Part shown: positions 61,032 to 64,000 of the stretch, one piece after another | Position numbering within the stretch: the stretch's first letter is position 1 | How the letters are laid out: each line of letters opens with the position of its first letter | Origin: Pseudoalteromonas carrageenovora IAM 12662 | GTDB lineage: Bacteria > Pseudomonadota > Gammaproteobacteria > Enterobacterales > Alteromonadaceae | Direction of reading: 5' to 3' | NCBI RefSeq assembly: GCF_900239935.1 | Contig: NZ_LT965928.1 | Location: 3,491,520-3,555,519 of the forward strand | DNA: 64,000 bases | The notes under the pieces: generated by a model | The model's input: only the letters and a program-made list of their open reading frames with translations | What the model was told of the DNA's origin: nothing | The model's database searches: none | Translations under genes and position numbers: made by a program

Positions 61032-62921
61032 GTGTTAGAAATAGCTTTAATTTACTTAGCGGCGGCCATAGTGGCTGTACCTATTGCCAAGCGAGTGGGA
61101 CTTGGCTCGGTACTTGGTTATTTAATTGCGGGCATACTAATTGGCCCTTACGCCCTGGGTATTGTGGGGGATCAAACAGATGTAATGCACTTTGCCGAGT
61201 TTGGCGTAGTGATGATGCTGTTTTTGGTTGGCCTTGAGCTACAACCCGCCCGTTTATGGAAGCTTCGCCATTCAATATTAGGGCTTGGCGGCTTACAGGT
61301 CGTACTTACCGCCGCGGCTATTTTTGCGTTTTGTTATTGGGTTTTTACCATGCATTGGCAAACCGCCCTCGCCATTGGCTTAATGCTGGCGCTGTCATCA
61401 ACCGCTATTGTACTGCAAAGCCTTGAAGAAAAAGGCTGGCTAAAGCAAGAAGCCGGGCAAAATGCATTCTCGGTTTTGCTGTTTCAAGACATCGCCATTA
61501 TTCCTATTTTAGCGCTCCTACCACTACTGGCTTTTGCGCCGCAAAGTAGCTCAAAAGACATTAGCGACTCCATTATTGCAAGCTGGCCGGTATGGCAACA
61601 AGTTGGCGTATCGGTAGCGGTTATCGCCGCTATTATTGCCGGCGGAAAATATGTGTCGGCGCCGTTATTTAGATACATAGCGCAAACCCACATGCGTGAA
61701 ATATTTACTATTTTTGCGCTGTTTTTAGTGGTGGCTATTGCCCTTGTGATGCAAAGTATTGGCTTATCACCAGCACTCGGTACATTTTTAGCCGGTGTAG
61801 TCCTTGCCGAAAGCGAGTTTAGACACGAGCTAGAAGCCGATATAGAGCCCTTTAAAGGCCTACTGTTAGGGCTGTTTTTTATCACTGTTGGCGCATCAAT
61901 CAACTTTGAATTATTAGCGGATGAATTTACAACCGTTATTGCACTCGTTGCGCTGCTTATTGTAGTAAAAGCCTGCATTTTATTTGCCCTTGCTATCACC
62001 TTTAATATTAGTAAAAAGCAGCGTTTACTGTTTGCACTAGCGCTGGCTCAAGGCGGCGAATTTGCTTTTGTACTTTTAAGTGTAACCACTACATTAAGCA
62101 TATTAACGCCAGAGCAAACAAGCCTTGTGACGTTAGTGGTGGCTGTTTCAATGTTGGTTGCGCCACTGTTATTAATGGCTTACGAGCAGCTACAAAAACG
62201 CACCAGTAACAGCGCGCCCGAGTTTGATAAGCCCGAGCAAATTAGCAGTGCTAAACACGTTATAATTGCAGGCTACGGGCGCTTTGGGCAAATTATGGGT
62301 CGCTTATTACACGCCCAAGGCTACGAAATTACTGTACTTGATCACAGCCCAAGCCAAATAGAACTTCTACGCCGCTTTGGCAATACCGTATTTTATGGTG
62401 ATGCTGCCCGCCAAGAGCTCCTTGAAGCTGCAGGCGCGCACACCGCGCAAATGCTAATTGTGGCAATAGACGATGCAGACAAAACCCTCGAAATTATTAA
62501 GCTTGCGCATAAAAACTACCCGCAGCTTAAAATTGTTGCCCGCGCTATCGACCGCCGCCACGCCTATCAATTACTTAATTTAAAAGTAGATGCCTTTAAC
62601 CGCGAAACGGTCGACTCGGCCATTAACTTAGCGGTAGATGCATTAGAGCTATTAGGTAACAATAAAGAAGATGCCCAGCGCGCCGGAAAACTATTTAGAG
62701 ACCACGACCGCGCTGCCGTACTGCAACTTGCCGAACTGTGGGGCGACGACGCCAGCTACGGTGTAGCCGTGCGCCAACGCATGGAAGATTTAAAACAAGT
62801 ACTGCAACAAGACAAGCAGGCACAAAGTGATTTAAATACCTGCGACAGCGGCGACTGTGAAGACGGCCTAACAGAACTCGCTGATAGGCCTAAAAAGCCT
62901 GATGATTCTCATATTGAGTAA
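61032..62921 (+). CDS. CPA2 monovalent cation:proton antiporter, KefB/KefC type
   Basis: A 629-residue membrane protein. The N-terminal 385 residues hold about 12 membrane helices of the cation/proton antiporter-2 fold (GLGSVLGYLIAGILIGPYALG, LALSSTAIVLQSLEEKGW, LLFQDIAIIPILALLPL). A Rossmann RCK/KTN domain follows (HVIIAGYGRFGQIMGRLLHAQGYEITVLDHSP), as in glutathione-gated KefB/KefC K+ efflux systems, then a short C-terminal tail rich in Cys and Asp. The start is GTG, preceded by AGGA. KefF or KefG partners are not present. Potassium efflux in electrophile stress is the usual role. Confidence 0.9.
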   Translation: MLEIALIYLAAAIVAVPIAKRVGLGSVLGYLIAGILIGPYALGIVGDQTDVMHFAEFGVVMMLFLVGLELQPARLWKLRHSILGLGGLQVVLTAAAIFAFCYWVFTMHWQTALAIGLMLALSSTAIVLQSLEEKGWLKQEAGQNAFSVLLFQDIAIIPILALLPLLAFAPQSSSKDISDSIIASWPVWQQVGVSVAVIAAIIAGGKYVSAPLFRYIAQTHMREIFTIFALFLVVAIALVMQSIGLSPALGTFLAGVVLAESEFRHELEADIEPFKGLLLGLFFITVGASINFELLADEFTTVIALVALLIVVKACILFALAITFNISKKQRLLFALALAQGGEFAFVLLSVTTTLSILTPEQTSLVTLVVAVSMLVAPLLLMAYEQLQKRTSNSAPEFDKPEQISSAKHVIIAGYGRFGQIMGRLLHAQGYEITVLDHSPSQIELLRRFGNTVFYGDAARQELLEAAGAHTAQMLIVAIDDADKTLEIIKLAHKNYPQLKIVARAIDRRHAYQLLNLKVDAFNRETVDSAINLAVDALELLGNNKEDAQRAGKLFRDHDRAAVLQLAELWGDDASYGVAVRQRMEDLKQVLQQDKQAQSDLNTCDSGDCEDGLTELADRPKKPDDSHIE

Positions 62922-62979
62922 CGATTAGGTAATCGTGTTATTCGCGGGTGATGATAGCATTTTAATACAAACAAGAAAT

Positions 62980-63025
62980 AGTTGGTTTAAATCAGCATCG
63001 CTGGAGTATAACCAACTGTTTTATC
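62980..63025 (+). terminator. nested hairpin after the antiporter
   Basis: AGTTGGTT (62980-62987) pairs with AACCAACT (63010-63017) around an inner CAGC/GCTG stem, followed by GTTTTATCTTT. Confidence 0.6.
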
Positions 63026-63046
63026 TTTAAAAAATTCGTATTTCGC

Positions 63047-63463
63047 CTACAACTGTACTGATACCTGCCAAGTAGATGATTTAGCCCTATTAATAATTTC
63101 CACTACACTAGTCATCAATACTTCAGATGTTTTTTTATTATACAAAGCAACCTGATACCTATCACCTAAAGCTTCTGCAGCTTTAATTTCATTCTCAGTT
63201 AAGGCAAAGAAAAAGCCCGAGAAATCTTTTTTGACGCGTTATTGATTAGCCGACTTGATTTCAATAAAGGTTATGTCTGAGAGTGAAGCTTTAATAGATA
63301 CAAGGTCATTAAAATCTATCGAAACTCCTTTTGGAATAGACAACGCATCGAAACTTGAATGTTTAATAATAACCCCTACTTCTTTAAGGGCTGATAACAA
63401 AAGTTTTAGTTCATTTCCTTTCGATCTAGGAATCCAATTTTCATTTAATTCAATGGTCACCAT
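63047..63463 (-). pseudogene. DUF3883-like or restriction-nuclease-like gene with in-frame stop
   Basis: On the minus strand, an ATG at 63463 opens a frame that runs to TAA at 63239-63241, encoding about 74 residues that end FIEIKSANQ. The same frame continues past the TAA for 64 codons to TAG at 63047: RVKKDFSGFFFALTENEI, then AAEALGDRYQVALYN. Such a continuous product, with the E-x-K motif IEIK and a following LTENE-type helix, resembles DUF3883 or PD-(D/E)XK nuclease folds. The stop would split it. Alternatives are readthrough or two adjacent genes, but the second part has no start. Confidence 0.6.
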
Positions 63464-63545
63464 TTGAACCATTTTCATTAGCATACCTAGCCAAATGCTG
63501 CTTTTTAGAATTAATAACATCTATCGGATTCAACTGAATACCCTC
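63450..63545 (-). pseudogene. short orphan reading frame overlapping the broken gene
   Basis: A 31-codon open frame on the minus strand between two stops encodes a chain starting EGIQLNPIDVIN and ending ENGSNGDH. It has no ATG and overlaps the start of the following gene by 14 bases. Its composition looks like a protein C-terminus, so it may be a relic of a truncated upstream gene. I do not recognise its family. Confidence 0.3.
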
Positions 63546-63727
63546 TTAGTAATTAACACCCGACTAACATGCTACGTATTAGGGTAGCTTTTTATTATTT
63601 TAATGCAGCGGTCGATCAATATTGAATCCACATACAGCCTAGCATGAGCACACCACGATAAATTTACCAAACGCAACAAACACTATACAAGAATCGACAA
63701 GTATAACGCGCCACCTTGATATTTTTG

Positions 63728-64000
63728 TTAGTACACTAACCCACAGCACTTTTTGAATTTCTTTCCACTACGGCACGGGCAAATTTCATTACGACCAACT
63801 TTTCGATTTTCTCTTGCTCGTCCTACAAACGTTTGCCGAGTGTGTCTTTGTGGTATATTAGGAGGAATACTATCTAATGTCATACTTCCTATATGGACAC
63901 AACCACCACCAACACCTATAGACATAGAATTATTATTAATGTCAAACCCGACTTTACTCCCTTCAATATCCATTGAATTAGACGTTAATATTTGCCCTGA
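63728..64000 (-). CDS. SEC-C motif protein, C-terminal part
   Basis: An open frame of at least 90 codons runs off the right edge of the window on the minus strand. Its end is a SEC-C zinc-binding motif, NEICPCRSGKKFKKCCG, like the one at the C-terminus of SecA and in many small proteins. Before it lies a Gly/Ile/Met-rich stretch (DINNNSMSIGVGGGCVHIG). An ATG is at 63973 but without a Shine-Dalgarno, so the true start is probably outside. The function of such standalone SEC-C proteins is unknown. Confidence 0.75.
   Translation of the reverse strand, partial: SGQILTSNSMDIEGSKVGFDINNNSMSIGVGGGCVHIGSMTLDSIPPNIPQRHTRQTFVGRARENRKVGRNEICPCRSGKKFKKCCGLVY

Noticed and set aside
61484..61999. 171-residue open frame opposite the antiporter
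   Set aside because: Antisense to conserved membrane helices; no start signal and no family pattern.

Overview
The window looks like chromosomal DNA from a marine gammaproteobacterium of the Alteromonadales, most probably Pseudoalteromonas. The base composition is AT-rich. There are many secreted or lipid-anchored peptidases, a GlyGly-CTERM protease, TonB-dependent iron uptake and E. coli-like housekeeping genes (ycaO, yceH, nadE, folM/E/X, rluF-like, yeaD, ybaN). It also carries a genus-typical repeat that begins ATACCAATTCGC. This is an inference from gene content, not a database match. I saw no rRNA, tRNA, CRISPR array, prophage or intact insertion sequence.

Layout. 1-5 kb: cut-off acetyltransferase, DUF6482-like protein, RluF-like pseudouridine synthase, a BlaI/BlaR1-like pair behind two operator dyads, a MAPEG protein, a structured intergenic region with a candidate small RNA, and a DMT exporter. 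4.7-9.8 kb (minus strand): guanidinium exporter SugE, GNAT-nitrilase fusion, periplasmic metallo-beta-lactamase-fold hydrolase and a penicillin-acylase-type Ntn hydrolase. 10-18.6 kb (plus): YcaO, a large hybrid histidine kinase, YceH, NadE and a folM-folE-folX pterin operon. 18.6-23.4 kb: YqaA, DUF4870, then two spondin-domain proteins followed by a response regulator and kinase. 23.4-30.5 kb: oligopeptidase B-like lipoprotein, a large subtilase, DUF2721 and cytochrome c'. 30.5-37.9 kb: a MITE-like repeat, an RND pump operon behind a perfect dyad, and a zinc metalloprotease.

38-49 kb: PhzF, a pilin with a shortened PilC-like protein, a PQ-loop membrane protein, a Fur-box PepSY protein, a transglutaminase-like TPR lipoprotein, a protease-propeller-barrel protein, two bPH2 membrane proteins and a hexose-6-phosphate mutarotase. 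49-57 kb: MarR regulator, porin, YbaN, then a Fur-box operon (PepSY, DUF2271, DUF4198) leading to a TonB-dependent receptor. 57-63 kb: DUF4097-like repeat lipoprotein, PKD-repeat lipoprotein and a CPA2 antiporter. 63-64 kb: a nuclease-like gene broken by an in-frame stop, an open fragment ahead of it, and a SEC-C protein running off the window.

The themes are envelope functions (metal uptake, efflux, secreted hydrolysis) plus several small modules that are not well described: the pilin/short-PilC pair, the spondin/two-component locus with three 11-bp direct repeats, and the lipoprotein with alternating GSGD/GSGS repeats.
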